From the NCBI GenBank assembly GCA_025266875.1, contig JALLLT010000005.1, positions 124,001 through 188,000 on the forward strand: a stretch of 64,000 bases of DNA. The letters run 5' to 3'. The stretch comes from Fennellomyces sp. T-0311 (Eukaryota; Mucoromycota; Mucoromycetes; Mucorales; Lichtheimiaceae). A program made the position numbers and the translations under genes. This document shows, in pieces, positions 1 to 11,313 of the stretch (within the stretch, counting starts at the first letter, position 1; each line of letters begins with the position of its first letter). The notes below the pieces were generated by a model. It ran no database searches and was not told where the DNA came from. It worked only from the letters and a program-made list of their open reading frames with translations.

Positions 1-574
1 CAGTAAGTTCACCAATACCACCCAAGATGAATGTAAGGAAGACTTGGAAGAGGACGGCTCGAATCACCTTGGGTTGATTGAAAGTACCGATGAAAAAGAT
101 AAGCGACGGGAAGGCGAATGCGATCTGCCAAATGCCAGCGACATTCTGAAGTTCGACTAAACCAGCTTCTCCTTCTGCTTTAATTGCAGACATGAAGCCG
201 GCACCAGCCGAGAACGTGACACCGTAAGAAAGCCAGAAGCCAGAGTATGTAAGCATCGTTGTGGCGGCAAAGGTGTTACCAAGAACCATTTCAAAGATGC
301 CGCAGACAAATTGACCCATGGAACAGAAGCCAAATGCGACTCCCAAAATGCCTTGAGGAAGATGGGTGACAATGTCAGCGTTCTTAATACCGAGCATGAA
401 CGAACCCAGTGCAAAAGCGCCGAAACCGATGGCTGCAGGGTTTCCAAGCTTCCGAACAGGATGTTCAGGGACAATGGTAGAGGAATGGGCTTCGGAGTGC
501 TTGGCTGCCCTTTCAATGTCTCTATGGATGCTGTTCTCGTAGTGATGAACTTCAGCGTTGTCGATGGATCCCAT
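1..574 (-). CDS. GPR1/FUN34/YaaH (AcpA/Ato) acetate transporter, 3' part missing
   Basis: Reading the reverse strand from the ATG at 574 (context AGCCATGG) gives an uninterrupted frame of 191 codons that runs off the left edge. The hydrophilic N-terminus ends in the family hallmark NPAAIGFGAFALG (about residues 45-57), followed by alternating hydrophobic helices such as GILGVAFGFCSMGQFVCG and an MLTYSGFWLSYG stretch typical of the family. Known members (yeast Ady2/Ato1, Aspergillus AcpA) are six-helix plasma-membrane carriers for acetate or ammonium export. About four to five helices are inside the window. No intron is visible. Substrate is inferred from family only; whether the missing end is intact cannot be seen. 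Confidence 0.88.
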   Translation of the reverse strand, partial: MGSIDNAEVHHYENSIHRDIERAAKHSEAHSSTIVPEHPVRKLGNPAAIGFGAFALGSFMLGIKNADIVTHLPQGILGVAFGFCSMGQFVCGIFEMVLGNTFAATTMLTYSGFWLSYGVTFSAGAGFMSAIKAEGEAGLVELQNVAGIWQIAFAFPSLIFFIGTFNQPKVIRAVLFQVFLTFILGGIGELT

Positions 575-3500
575 GGCTTGCAAGAAATATTAGGACTAAT
601 GTGGTCGAAGGAAAAAAAATAGCACTAGACAGTATTACGCACTTTTTTATACAAGCTAGCCCTGTGTACCACAACAAAATTAGGCTTCCCCCACATTTGT
701 TTTCTACTGAACTCAGCATTTGCCCAAATACGGCAATATCTCTTTAAAGGATGCGAGGGAAAAAATGGCTCCCAACTAGGCACAAGCTTCCAAAGTGTTT
801 TCTACCTGCTACTGAATCTCCCAGGGAGTATTTCCCTGTCAAAAAAAGTTTATTTTGTAGCCACAAAAGCTTTCACTGCCTCAAATTCCCCCGCACTTTA
901 CCGTTTCAAGCTCCATTCGTATCTGGGGTAGCCGTAACACGGACGAAAACCATCGTGTTCATCTCAGACGAAAATATATCGATAGGGTACCCTGAGTCGC
1001 GGCGCTGACCGTAGGCTATGATTTCAGCTTTCATAAGCAAAATTGCACAACTATCAAAAACTTTGCTTCTATGGGTTCTGCCGTTTCTTTTTTTTCCTAC
1101 CGTCACGAAACTCCGTTGTATTACCTCTATCACAATGTCTAAATTCATTCCAACTAGTATGCCATATAACTTCTGGCTTCGAGATGTCATGGCAATGGAT
1201 CAGCAGAAACAAGGTTTACACTAGTGTGGTAGAAAAAAAAGTTTTCGACCTACTTTTGGTGATATTATCTCCGTTAGGGCTTCATGGGAAAATTTGCTTT
1301 TGTGTGGATTATAAGCATGAAATTTCGCAAAAGTTTGCTTGGAAGGCGTGCAGCATCTGCAATTCCCAGGATATAATGTATTACATACGCAGCCAAAGGC
1401 TGCAACTCTAAAGTACCTGGATTCGGTATGTTTCCTTCCTTTACTGATAAGTTTTTTTTTACCTGAATCGATGTATATTGAGAAACCTCCGCTGATACCA
1501 GCTCCAATCACTTCCATCAGCTCGAGAAATAGCCTTATAAGGGCAAATATAGTATAGCGGCCATTCGGTATTGTTGTTTTTCCACTGTAAATGACGGTGT
1601 ATCATTCGACAACAAGTAGTAGTTGGGATTCAAACCTCACGAATTCTTCCCAAAAATAATCCCATTATTCGTCAGCAAAGTATGAAATAGTAAGTTTGAT
1701 AGTGTGCTTTTGACTAATGACATGCAGTAACTTGAGTACAATGTAGCACAGTGTTGGTCTCTAATATAGCTTGGCAGCCGTATATCCGTTTACGTGAACA
1801 GTACCAGAGTGCGTGGATTCGTCTGTATTATGCGTGTGTGATCAGTTTAGAAATGTATACGGATGCTATCCATGACATCAAGTCTAACGCCTTGAGCCCA
1901 TCCTATTGTACTACTACATACAATGGATCTGTGCTTGTAGGGTCCATTCCATCCGATCGCGTGTAAACCCGGGTTTGAATTTGGTACGGGTGGTGGTGAC
2001 ACATGCGAAACATTTCCAACTTGATTGGATTTAGCACTGGACTACAAGAAGTTCCTCTGTTGCAATGACTCATCATTATTGAAGATTAAACTTGAGGCAG
2101 TATATATCAGTGATCGGCCCAAGGCGGAGAAAGCCAACTTGCTCAAATCACACGCTCTATAATACAGATTACTGCGGTACAATAAACTCCCAGAAAGTTG
2201 GATTATGCGTTTGGCTCTTTTATATATGGGCCCTTTTCAATTGCGAATCAATCAAAAAATTGGTTACTTTGGGCAATACTGCGTAAAGGCTCCAAATCGA
2301 GACATTCGATTGCGGCAAAATGCTCGGATAGTGCTTTTAAGAATAGTATATCACGATACCGGAGACAATCCTAGCACAGGGCTGCAGTTTTCGTTTTTTA
2401 TTATTTTAAAACGCGCATATTCATGATGAATTCCTTTCGTTTACAATCACATTGACTTTTGACTTGCAGCGTACTTCTACACTATGTATGTCTGATATCA
2501 TAGTACTGCACTATATGCACATAGACTTTGGCAATGACAAGTAAACAGCTACGTACTATAAATTATTACAAAAGTGATCTTGTGTTCATTCGAACAATGT
2601 CAGTTTCTCATCAAAGGAGAATTGGGAATAAGTAATTCCATAGAGTGTTTGTATAGGTATGATAGACAATCCTTTGTGAATTCATTGCAGGTGAGAGCGG
2701 ACTGCGGAGAAGGCGTTTTGATACCATCCCTAATCGGCAGTCCGCTTATTTTTCCTGGGTCCAGTGTAAATGTGGTGCAAACCCAACAAAGGAAGTTGCA
2801 GCTGCATGGACCATTGGTGAAACAATAGCAACGCCACCGCTAATACGCAAGCAAAATCACATTGAATACATATGAAAGGTCTCAGATCAATTGCTTCAAA
2901 ATCAGATACATGTTTTTCAAAGGGCTACTGAGTCTTCATCAGAGCACTTTACCTAGCCATGTACCGTATTATTAAAGCGAGTGCTAATGGCAATCTGTGC
3001 AATGGATCATGGACATGGCGCTGATATACTACCTATAGACTATTTTGTGCTATCAAGTCGATGCCAGTATATTTTTTGATGCACGAGCCAATGATTGACA
3101 TGAAACCAATTCGCTCTGCATGCTAAGGTCTCCCCAAAACAATATGTGGGCGGATACGCATTACCGGTATTGGCCCTGAAAAAAGTCCCGGTTAGCAAGC
3201 CTTGCGATCCTGTTGTAGTTATAGGTTCCGCCGCAGATAGGTCTATGGCACACGGCAGCAAGATTGACAACAGCATTCACCGATGCTTCATGCAAAGGAA
3301 ACTCGGATCGCAGTGTTTGTGTTTGTTTTGCAGAAAACCCATCCACAGTTAGACCCTGCTTTGGAGTGCATTCGCGATCAATTACTGTACTATGGCGAAT
3401 AGGGGTCGCTCACATAGGCGAGTGGATGGGTCGCCAAACACATTATTAATGCCGACGGTGTCTCCGATACCAAGAATCGCTTGGCAAGCTTTGTGGGATG

Positions 3501-3667
3501 ATGTAGCCCCTGAAAAGGGTATGATTATTGTTTGTTTCCATACGGGCACCTTGCCGACTGCTTGTTAAAGCAAGCTGTGTATTGAGTGGCTGTATTAATA
3601 AGGTTTAAACTCGTTTTTTTTTATTTTCGTTGCTTGCCACTTTCAAGTGTTTCTCCTCCTCTTTCAA
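575..3667. other. Intergenic, 3.1 kb
   Basis: No frame here carries a recognisable domain, intron pattern or RNA gene. The left part must hold the promoter of the acetate-transporter gene that starts at 574. Short open frames around 3040-3450 on both strands overlap each other and have no family signature. An inverted repeat at 2696-2746 is listed separately. The 5' untranslated region of the RING gene begins somewhere after about 3600, where a pyrimidine-rich stretch occurs. Confidence 0.6.
2696..2746. repeat. Perfect 10-bp inverted repeat, 31-nt loop
   Basis: The arms AGCGGACTGC (2696-2705) and GCAGTCCGCT (2737-2746) are perfect reverse complements. The GC-rich stem stands out against AT-rich surroundings. 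It could be a structured RNA, a transposon relic or chance; nothing next to it decides. Confidence 0.6.
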
Positions 3668-5037
3668 ATGCTCTACTTTTGCTACTCTTGCCAAACCCAA
3701 ACCGATGTCCTTACATTACCACAGCCCACTTGCCGTCGATGCTACTCTGATTTTGTTGAAGAGGTATAGCCGTCAGCTATCGCAAACTCGAAAAATAAAC
3801 GAGCAGCAAAGTGTAGATCGAAGCAGATACAGTTCATGGTGAACGGGAATGGAGTGATGAGGATGACACGCTTGCTTCGATATGGAACACTGTCTTTCGC
3901 GATACCTTGATTGGCAATGACCCACTACATGAGGCGGAATCCGAAGACGAGTACCATTATGCCTCTAACTTTGGCAATGACTATGCCAGCGAAACCGCGC
4001 AAGAAGAGTACGCTGATAATGAAGATACAACGGGATGGGTGACTGACGAAGAAGACCCCACCCTTCAATACAATGCACAGGGCGAATGGACTATTGCGAC
4101 CCCCACAGATTCATCGAGCGAATATGCCACGGATTATGCTGTTTCCAGTGATGACGAGGATGAATACAGCTCGTTCAATTCAGATCAATACCACCCTGGC
4201 CGCGCCAACGGATACCAGAATTACAGTACCGAGGAAGAAGTGGAGGAAGGGGAAGAGGTTGACGATATCGATAGCGACAGCGATAGTGACTATGAAGAAG
4301 AAGATGAAGAAGAAGTGGATGATGACTTGGTCGGGCTCGAAGAACTGCTACGTCAAACACACATAGACGACTATGATAGTGAAGATGAACTGTTCCGTCC
4401 AGCAGGTTTACTTGATGATAGCGACGTCGATGACTTTGGCCCGGGTGGTATGTACCCAGAAGTTATAGACCTTGAAGGGTTCAACGGGCATCGCCTTCAA
4501 AACGATTATGCGGGTATGGCTGGATGCAATTCTGCGCACGAATGATGCTAACGATCTATTAGATGAAAGCGGTGATTTTGATTACTTCTTCAGGTATACA
4601 ATAGGGTGTTGGTGAGTTGATCACGCTTGTTGCTAAGCAAGGCATCAGGAGTACCCAAGAAGAGGCGGCATTCGTCGACGCGGCAAACTGGTAAGATCGA
4701 TCCATCCGCAGCACTCGAGTTAATTTTGCTGATATGCGTTGACAGGGACACGTCTCCTGCTACCGTCGGTGCATCAGACTCGGTGATCGATGCACTCCCC
4801 CGACGTCATTTGCGCGCTGGTGATGCAGCATTGCAAAAGGATTGCTCTATATGTTTGAATGCCTTTGGTGTGAACGTGGAACTGATCAATTTGCCTTGTA
4901 TGCATGGGTTTCACAGCGCGTGTATCGAACAATGGCTCCAGCTGAACGCAAGTTGCCCTGTATGGTATGTTTATCTCTGTTTTGGACTGAGACAAGGTTC
5001 TAATCTGCCATATTCCAGCCGATGTCCGTGTTCTTGA
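3668..5037 (+). CDS. Zinc-ribbon plus RING-H2 E3 ubiquitin ligase (RNF126/RNF115 type)
   Basis: Proposed exons are 3668-3763, 3817-4513, 4563-4593, 4649-4690, 4746-4964 and 5019-5037, giving 367 aa with every phase matching and introns of 49-55 nt. Exon 1 encodes a CxxC...CxxC zinc ribbon (YFCYSCQ then CRRC) like the N-terminus of RNF126/BCA2. A long acidic, disordered middle follows (many D/E runs, about residues 50-265). The C-terminus is a C3H2C3 RING: CSICLNAF, PCMHGFHSAC, then CPVCR formed across the last intron. Such enzymes attach ubiquitin with an E2 in cytosol or nucleus; substrates unknown. The second intron (4514-4562) is the weak point: without it, the family-like peptide WLDAILRTNDAN is read one base out of frame. 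The last intron is 54 nt without a stop, so its retention would insert 18 residues inside the RING. Confidence 0.85.
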
Positions 5038-5407
5038 TTAAACGTTGCACCAGACAGTCTTGACATCCGGTAACGGCGTTGCATGCACCCATTCGATACT
5101 GTACATAATACTTTTTACATACCACTGTTGGAAGAAAAGAGAATGATAAAGAGCCGGACTCGATGATTGAGCAAGGAAGGGAAAAAAAGGATGGAAAAGT
5201 GAGCAGTTGATTGTCATTTCGCACGCCATGTGAACGCTCATGTCCATATATCATCACATAACACAGAATCATACCAATGCTGAAAAGGGGATCTGCTGAA
5301 TCAGCCATATTAGCAGCTGCACAGCTGGGTTCTAAATAATCGTTTAATAAGCAGCACTTCGCCTGAACCCAATGAAACATACTCTTTCTTTACCTTTTGA
5401 AGCAAAA
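5038..5407. other. Intergenic between RING and malic enzyme genes
   Basis: This 370-bp spacer between two same-strand genes must contain the RING gene 3' end and the malic enzyme promoter. No separate gene, repeat or RNA is visible. Reverse-strand open frames here have no family signature. Confidence 0.5.
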
Positions 5408-7477
5408 ATGTCTGTATTGTTCACTACTGACGGAAACAAGTACCTGACAGAAAACGAAGGTTGGTGTGATTGCGTCTGAATCACGTGCACTGCCTAATGC
5501 ACTGCTGCTGTCAGGAACGGCCATGTCCTTGCGGGAGCGAAAGGCGCTCCATTTGACAGGAAGGATGCCTGCCACTGTTGAAGATATGAACACGCAAAAG
5601 AGGCGCATCTTAAAATACATTCGGTCCAAGAAGTCGATGCTGGAAAAGTACACACTGATGGCTCGTCTTCGAACAACACATGTTCGACTCTTTTATAAGA
5701 TTGTAATTGAGGAACTGCAGGTAAAATCTGGAGACACTTTTTTGCGGGGAAATGAAGCCAATCAAGTGGGTTCTCTAGGAGTTGGCACCCATCATATACA
5801 CTCCCACGGTAGGCACTGCATGTCTTGAATACTCCAACATCTATCCATTCCTTGCACCTCCTGGAGTGCCTGACGGTCTCTTCTTATCTGGCACCGATGA
5901 TTTCGCTACTCTGTGCGACACCATTCGCAGCTACAACACCAATGCGGGGTTTTCCCCAGAAATTGCCGTCATTTCAGATGGTTCACGTATCCTTGGCTTG
6001 GGTGATCTGGGTGTTCAAGGCATGGGCATTCCCATCGGAAAACTTCAACTGTATGTTGCCGGCGCCGGCATCGACCCGAGCCGTACACTTCCAATTATCC
6101 TCGACTTGGGAACGAATAACGAAGCACTTCGGACCGATCCGTTCTACATTGGCGCACGAAAGGCGCGACCCGCCGATTCTGAAGTAATTCCCGCAAATTT
6201 CGTTAAATTTTCCGCCGTTTAACACTCGATTTTTTATCCGTTCATAGTTTTACGAGGTAGTGGATCGCGTGCTCAAGGCCCTAAAAACAGTACATCCCAA
6301 TCTTTTGATTCAATTCGAAGATTGGTCCTCGGAACACGCTTTTGGGTTGCTGGAAAAGTATCAGAACCAATTGTTGTGCTTCAATGATGATATCCAGGTG
6401 AGTGTTGTTGTTATGACAACCATCATCATCTCCAATCGTAACCTTTGCTATTTTTTTGGTATGATAAGGGAACCGGCGCTGTCATTTTATCAGGAATTAT
6501 CAATGCTATTGCTCTTGCTCATAGCGATTCGGGTGTGTCCCGGATAGCCACAGAATTGTATTCTTTGGACCTGGCTCGGCTGCCATTGGCGTTGCCAAGC
6601 AAATTCAAAGCTATTTCCAGATTGATTGCGGCATGACCGAGGAACAAGCTCGTAGTCTGTTTTGGATTGTCGATAGCAAGGTTAGTAGGAATCGTACGCC
6701 GGAAAATGTTAAAAATTTTAAACGGGACAATTTTCAGGGTCTTGTTACATTGGACCGAGGAGATAAGCTTCCGCAACACAAAGTATACTTTGCCCGCAAT
6801 GATAACAAAGGTCAACAATACAAAGATCTTTTATCTATCCTCAACTATGTCCGTCCCACAGCGTAAGTACTCGCAAAGATGGTTTCGCAATAGTCAATCT
6901 AAAATACGTGGATAGATTGATTGGCCTGTCATCGACATCAGGAGCTTTCAACAGTGAAGTTTTGGCACGCATGGCTGAGCTGAATGCTCGCCCTATTGTA
7001 TTCCCGCTTTCAAATCCATCCACCAAGGCCGAATGCACATTCGAAGAAGCCATGGTTGCTACGGACAACCGAGTCATTTTTGCATCTGGCACTGCGTTCC
7101 CTGCATACACGATTCCCAATACCACAACTACAGTATCGCCTGCGCAGGGTAATAACATGTACATATTCCCAGGTCTTGGTTTGGGTGCAGTACTGGCGCA
7201 ACCAAAACATATCTCGGACGTCATGATTTACAAGGCAGCCAAGGCGTTGGCCGATTCATTAACCGCGCAAGAGCGAAAGCACGGGTTACTCTATCCATCG
7301 CTTGATCGCATTCGTCAAGTATCTGCCATTGTCGCCGAGGCAGTGTGCCGCGAAGCCATCGATCAGGGCGCAGTGAATGTCGAGGTTCAGACAGCGTTCA
7401 GCAAGAATCAATTACTACCATACATAGAAGACCGCATGTGGTCACCCGAACCAAAGCTAATCAAGAATAAAATTTAA
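5408..7477 (+). CDS. Malic enzyme (NAD(P)-dependent, decarboxylating)
   Basis: Malic enzyme converts malate to pyruvate, CO2 and NAD(P)H. Exons: 5408-5459, 5515-5720, 5779-6183, 6248-6397, 6469-6680, 6738-6862 and 6916-7477 (about 570 aa, normal family length). Visible hallmarks are GTAMSLRERKALHLTGRMP near the N-terminus, the catalytic YTPTVG segment, SDGSRILGLGDLGVQGMGI, QFEDW and CFNDDIQGTGAV (metal and substrate site), the dinucleotide-binding GPGSAAIGVA, and FPLSNPSTKAE plus ASGTAFPA near the end. Exon 5 carries one frame break: the frame of GTGAVILSG must lose a base near 6537-6541 (a CCC run) to enter the frame of HRIVFFGPGS. No intron fits there. The first intron gives the start: ATG 5408 in phase with GTAMSL. 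Cofactor preference and compartment cannot be told; there is no obvious mitochondrial presequence. The gene is convergent with the LDH-like gene, 18 bp apart. Confidence 0.93.
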
Positions 7478-7495
7478 GCTTGTTTTTTGTGCTTG

Positions 7496-8465
7496 CTATG
7501 ATGAATCCTCGTATTGTTGTATTATATTATTGACGGCATGTTCCAAAAGGTGATGTTCTTCTACCGACAAGGGGATAGGTACTTCTTGTTGCACCCCGTT
7601 TCGTGTCACTGCCACTGGCATTGAAACGCATGTCTCAAACCGCTCTACATACACAGAGAGTACATGGATCGACGCTTCCTTTGACAGCACGGACTCGATT
7701 ACGTTGGTCAACAACGCGGCATGACCGTACCATGCTCCTCCTTTATACTCTTTAATTTCCTTGATCCTGTCTGTAGCAACAATCTGTTCCAAAAGTGCAC
7801 GATGGACTCTCAGCTGTGGAATGGTATTGACAGACTGACCGTCCACCAGTGCTGCATGCCACGCTACAACAGGTAGCTGACGACTCCCCATGACATAAAT
7901 CTGCGCTTTGGCATCATCTGACGTTTCGCTCATCTGAGCAAGCCAGTGCCTTGCACGTGCTGTATTCTGTGCAGTGCATCCTGCGCCAAAAATTTGACTG
8001 GTAGGAAGGTTCAACGTGGTTTGTAAATGACGAGTCAAGATATCAACAGGATCGATCCCGACAATGATTATAGCCTTGGGCTGAATCGGATTCATGGATT
8101 GTGTTATACTGCGGAGCAACTTTCGACAACGTCTGATCCACTTTTTAATCTCATTAGCAATCGCCATGACAACATGCTCATGCTTCTTTTTTTTTTACCT
8201 CCAAGTAAGGTTCGTCATGGCGTCTCACTACGTCGGCAGTCAACAGAATAACATCGGATTGACCTGCTTCTTTAAAGGTACCAGCACGTACAGCGATCGT
8301 TGTACCTAAAGCGGCTTCGGAAAGATCAAGAACTTGAGCCTGCAGGATTTCTGTACTGATATCCACCAACAAAATCTCGCGTACAGCGCGTCGCATAATA
8401 AGTGTGTACGCGACGGTGCTACCAAGAGACCCTGCTCCAATGACAGCTACTTTGCCACGGCCCAT
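7496..8465 (-). CDS. Lactate/malate dehydrogenase-like protein lacking catalytic His
   Basis: Two exons on the reverse strand (8199-8465, 7496-8149; 49-nt intron) give 306 aa, the normal LDH/MDH length. The Rossmann start VAVIGAGSLGSTVAYTL, the acidic LLVDI after the second strand, the IDPVDILT segment and FGAGC...NTAR are recognisable. Active-site positions differ from canonical LDH: the expected GEHGD loop reads GSRQL (about residues 177-181), so the proton-relay histidine is absent, and the paired aspartate of LD(S/T)AR is Asn151. Arg154 and an RRHDEP loop remain. It may be a pseudoenzyme or act on another substrate. The start is taken at 8465; an in-frame ATG at 8534 would add 23 residues. 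It ends 18 bp from the malic enzyme stop and shares a 216-bp divergent promoter region with the aspartic protease. Confidence 0.8.
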
Positions 8466-8625
8466 GTAAAAGGAAAGGACAACGAGGAGTTCAGAAACAT
8501 TCCCGTTTGGGTGATTTCGTAATAGATGATGCATGGGACAAAGCGCAACCGGTGAATTTTTTTAGCCAAGTCATTAGCAGGGGATGGAACCGTCATTCAT
8601 GACGCGAAACCTCGACATCCACTCC

Positions 8626-8638
8626 TATATATATATAC
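8626..8638 (+). promoter_or_regulatory. TATA-like run upstream of aspartic protease
   Basis: A TATATATATATA run lies about 44-56 bp before the protease ATG at 8682, inside the 216-bp divergent spacer with the LDH-like gene. Position and sequence fit a core promoter; no transcript evidence. Confidence 0.4.
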
Positions 8639-8681
8639 TTCAGCTAAAAAAAATTATGATCAACCCTTGTATTCCTCCTTT

Positions 8682-10141
8682 ATGACAAAGTTTCTGCTTC
8701 TCGTGCACGTTATCGGGTTATTGCTGCTCGTATGCGATGGGACAGCAGATCGTTCGTTGATTAGGTATGGTTTACTTTTTTTTTTATTAAGTTGCTTCTT
8801 TACTAAGTTGTACGGAGAAAGCTTCCCGCTACAGAAAAAGTCGAGAGTGCTGAGTACACCAGAGCGACATTATCGCGTACTGGCCAAGTATGGCGTATCA
8901 ACATCCAACAAGTCTACCACGCGTGGACAAATCCAGCTGGAAACCGTCAATGTCGATGTTGAGGTATATGTTGCGACTTTATGCCAAAAAAAGTTAATAC
9001 TTACAGTGAATTGTAAAGTACGTTGGACTCATTCATATTGGCACACCACCGCAGTCGTTCAAAATGGACTTTGACACGGGTAGTTCGGATATATGGGTTC
9101 CTAGCAACAAATGTGAGCGATGCGGCCACCATCCATTATTCAACGAGTCAAAGTCATCCACACTCGACTTGAGTCTAACACAGTATGACAGCAACTCATC
9201 CATGCCTCACCACAATACGACCAACCGCAACGGAACTTGGACGCTTCAGTATGGCGACGGTTCGGCCGTTCAAGGCATTAAAGCCCACGACAACATATCC
9301 GTAGGTAATTTGACTGTCAAAGGTCAACTCTTTGGTCTGGCCAGCAAGGTATCAAGTCAATTTGCCCAAGATCCTGAATTGGATGGCATTTTTGGCTTGG
9401 GATTTGCTCCACTCTCATTGATGGGAAGCAAGAAATCCTTTGTCGAGAACCTCAAAGACCAAGGTGTGATAAAGAACGCCATTGCCTCGTTTCACTTGGG
9501 TGGGTCTCATACAGGAGGACAACTGGTAAAAAAAAAAACTATCTTGACCGATTCGTTGACAAGGATCTAACAAATGGTCTATTTAGATGCTGGGAGGTGT
9601 CAATCCTAATTTGTATAATGGTAATCTTACGTTTGTTAACGTAACGGAGGACCGCTACTGGGAGGTCCCCTTCAATGGTATCAAAATCGGCAACAAAACA
9701 ATCATGTCCGGCGGTTCTGGCTCCAGTGTTGGAGCAAACCAGAGCACAGCCATTATTGATACTGGCACTACATTGATTATTATGCCGCCTTCCATGTCGC
9801 GCGCTATCCATATGGCTATTCCTGGTGCAGAATACAACAGTACATACGGATGGAACGTACCTTGCAAGCATGGCCTTGAAACGAGCAACACTACTACTAC
9901 TGCTACAAACAAGGGCGGTGAAGTTGCTTTCCGTCTAGGCGAACACGAGTTCCCCATTGCGTATTCCGATTTGATCCGTGAAAAGACCAGTCCTGACAAT
10001 GATACTCTATGTTTCTCGGGAATTGCTGAAGCTCCCATTCCAATGGTCATTATGGGCGATACGTTTTTACGGAACTATTACTCTGTGTTTGATTATGAGA
10101 ATAAGCGTGTAGGCTTTGCAAAGTCAAAACATGCCAGCTAG
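8682..10141 (+). CDS. Secreted pepsin-like aspartic protease (A1 family)
   Basis: Exons 8682-8764, 8822-8963, 9019-9525 and 9587-10141 give 428 aa. A signal peptide opens the protein (MTKFLLLVHVIGLLLLV), followed by a short basic propeptide containing RHYRVLAKYG, as in Mucorales rhizopuspepsins. The mature core shows YVGLIHIGTPPQSF, the first catalytic DTG in DFDTGSSDIWVPS (about residue 93), the flap WTLQYGDGS, and the second catalytic motif IIDTGTT (about residue 301), ending with VIMGDTFLRNYYSVFD and GFAKSK. Several N-x-T/S sites (for example NHTT-like NTTNRNGT and NLTVKG) suggest glycosylation. No GPI signal is present, so it is probably an extracellular or vacuolar acid endopeptidase. 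The first intron boundary (acceptor at 8821) was chosen because it joins exons in phase; it is a multiple of three, so retention would also be open. Confidence 0.92.
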
Positions 10142-10197
10142 TCTGCCTTTTTTTTCTTGTACTTTATATAATAATAACAATGAAAACTTAATATTTA

Positions 10198-11313
10198 TCA
10201 TCGACGCTTGTTTCCCGCACTGCTAGCCTTTTGACTAGCTTTAATCTTGTCCCGTAAAGTCATTTCCTTCTTGGGAGATCCCGTCGAGGGTTTGCTCTTT
10301 TTTGGTTCCTTGTACTTCCCATATTTCCGCAACAAGCGTACCTCTACGTCTTCCAGATCCCATTGATGGGATGTGATCAACAAGTTTTCCTTTTCTGCCA
10401 AGAAAAGTTTGCTAAAGTCAGGCTGTTGACCAGGTTGGCCAGCACCGGGCATGGCACCAGGCATGGAACTCATGGCAGCCATATCCACACCAGCAGCTAA
10501 TTGAAAATAGGAAATGTCAATGTCATCATTCACGAGAAAAAAATTCACTATCTCACCATTGTTATCGCCTAGAATCAATGCAAACACACTTCCGAGACCA
10601 AACAAGTTCAAAAAGTACCATGACAACGAGGAAACCCAGGTAACATCCATATCACGGGTATCAACACCGCTTTGCAACATGGACTTGAAACGTGGAGTCA
10701 ACGGGAATGGCAGTTTAACTATTGCAAATGTCATTAATCCGCAGCTCACTTGTGGCCGTAAGGTCGATCACTTACTGACAACAAAGCCCTTGAAGAAAAA
10801 GTTGATCCAACCCATAATAAGCATCTGTGGTACCATGTTTGTCAACTGCTTCTTCATGCCTTCCATCATTCCCTCCATCATATCAGGATCCGTCATTGGA
10901 TTAGGCGGTGTTGCTTGAGCGCCTTCCTTTCCAGGTGGATTTTTTAGATAACGACCATCTTCGTAAGCATCAGCTAGGCTGATTTTTCGACTGCTGAACG
11001 CGTGAGCTGGAACATGGTTACCGAATGTTCGTAGTCGCATGCCACGCAACAGCGCTTTTCTGTATTGGTTTTAGCTACTGCATAAGTTTTCGCGTGTTGC
11101 ACTTACGATTCACGAATGGCTTTCACTTGGGGCTTTTTGGGTTGACCAGTTAACAGCATGGTAATGTGGTGTCGTAGAATGCCAACAAGAACCATGACAA
11201 TCATGATGGGTATGAGGACCCAATCCCGAATGGCTGTTGTTGGCAAAAAAAAAGTTAATGGTGTTGCTACTGTAGATGTATTGAGTCGAATGGTTACCAG
11301 GATCTAGCAGCAT
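10198..11313 (-). CDS. EMC3: ER membrane protein complex subunit 3
   Basis: Four reverse-strand exons (11298-11313, 11107-11233, 10776-11059, 10198-10718) join in phase to 315 aa, close to the family's usual size. Motifs: N-terminal LLDPAIRDWVLIPI with the first transmembrane helix, HHITMLLTG, the RESKALLRGMRLRTFG block, a Met-rich segment around MEGMMEGMKKQL, the helices of LIMGWINFFFKGF, then KLPFPLTPRFKSMLQ and WVSSLSWYFLNLFGL, all characteristic of EMC3. The complex inserts membrane proteins in the ER; EMC3 is its Oxa1/YidC-related core. The C-terminal tail is lysine-rich. The gene converges on the aspartic protease with only 56 bp between stops. The 16-nt first coding exon fixes the start. 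Confidence 0.95.

Noticed and set aside
1950..1985. tRNA-like B-box near CCCGGGTTTGAATTTGG
   Set aside because: No acceptor stem, D-arm or anticodon arm can be folded around it.
3040..3450. Overlapping open frames in the left intergenic region considered as a gene remnant
   Set aside because: Frames overlap on both strands and none shows a conserved motif or splice structure.
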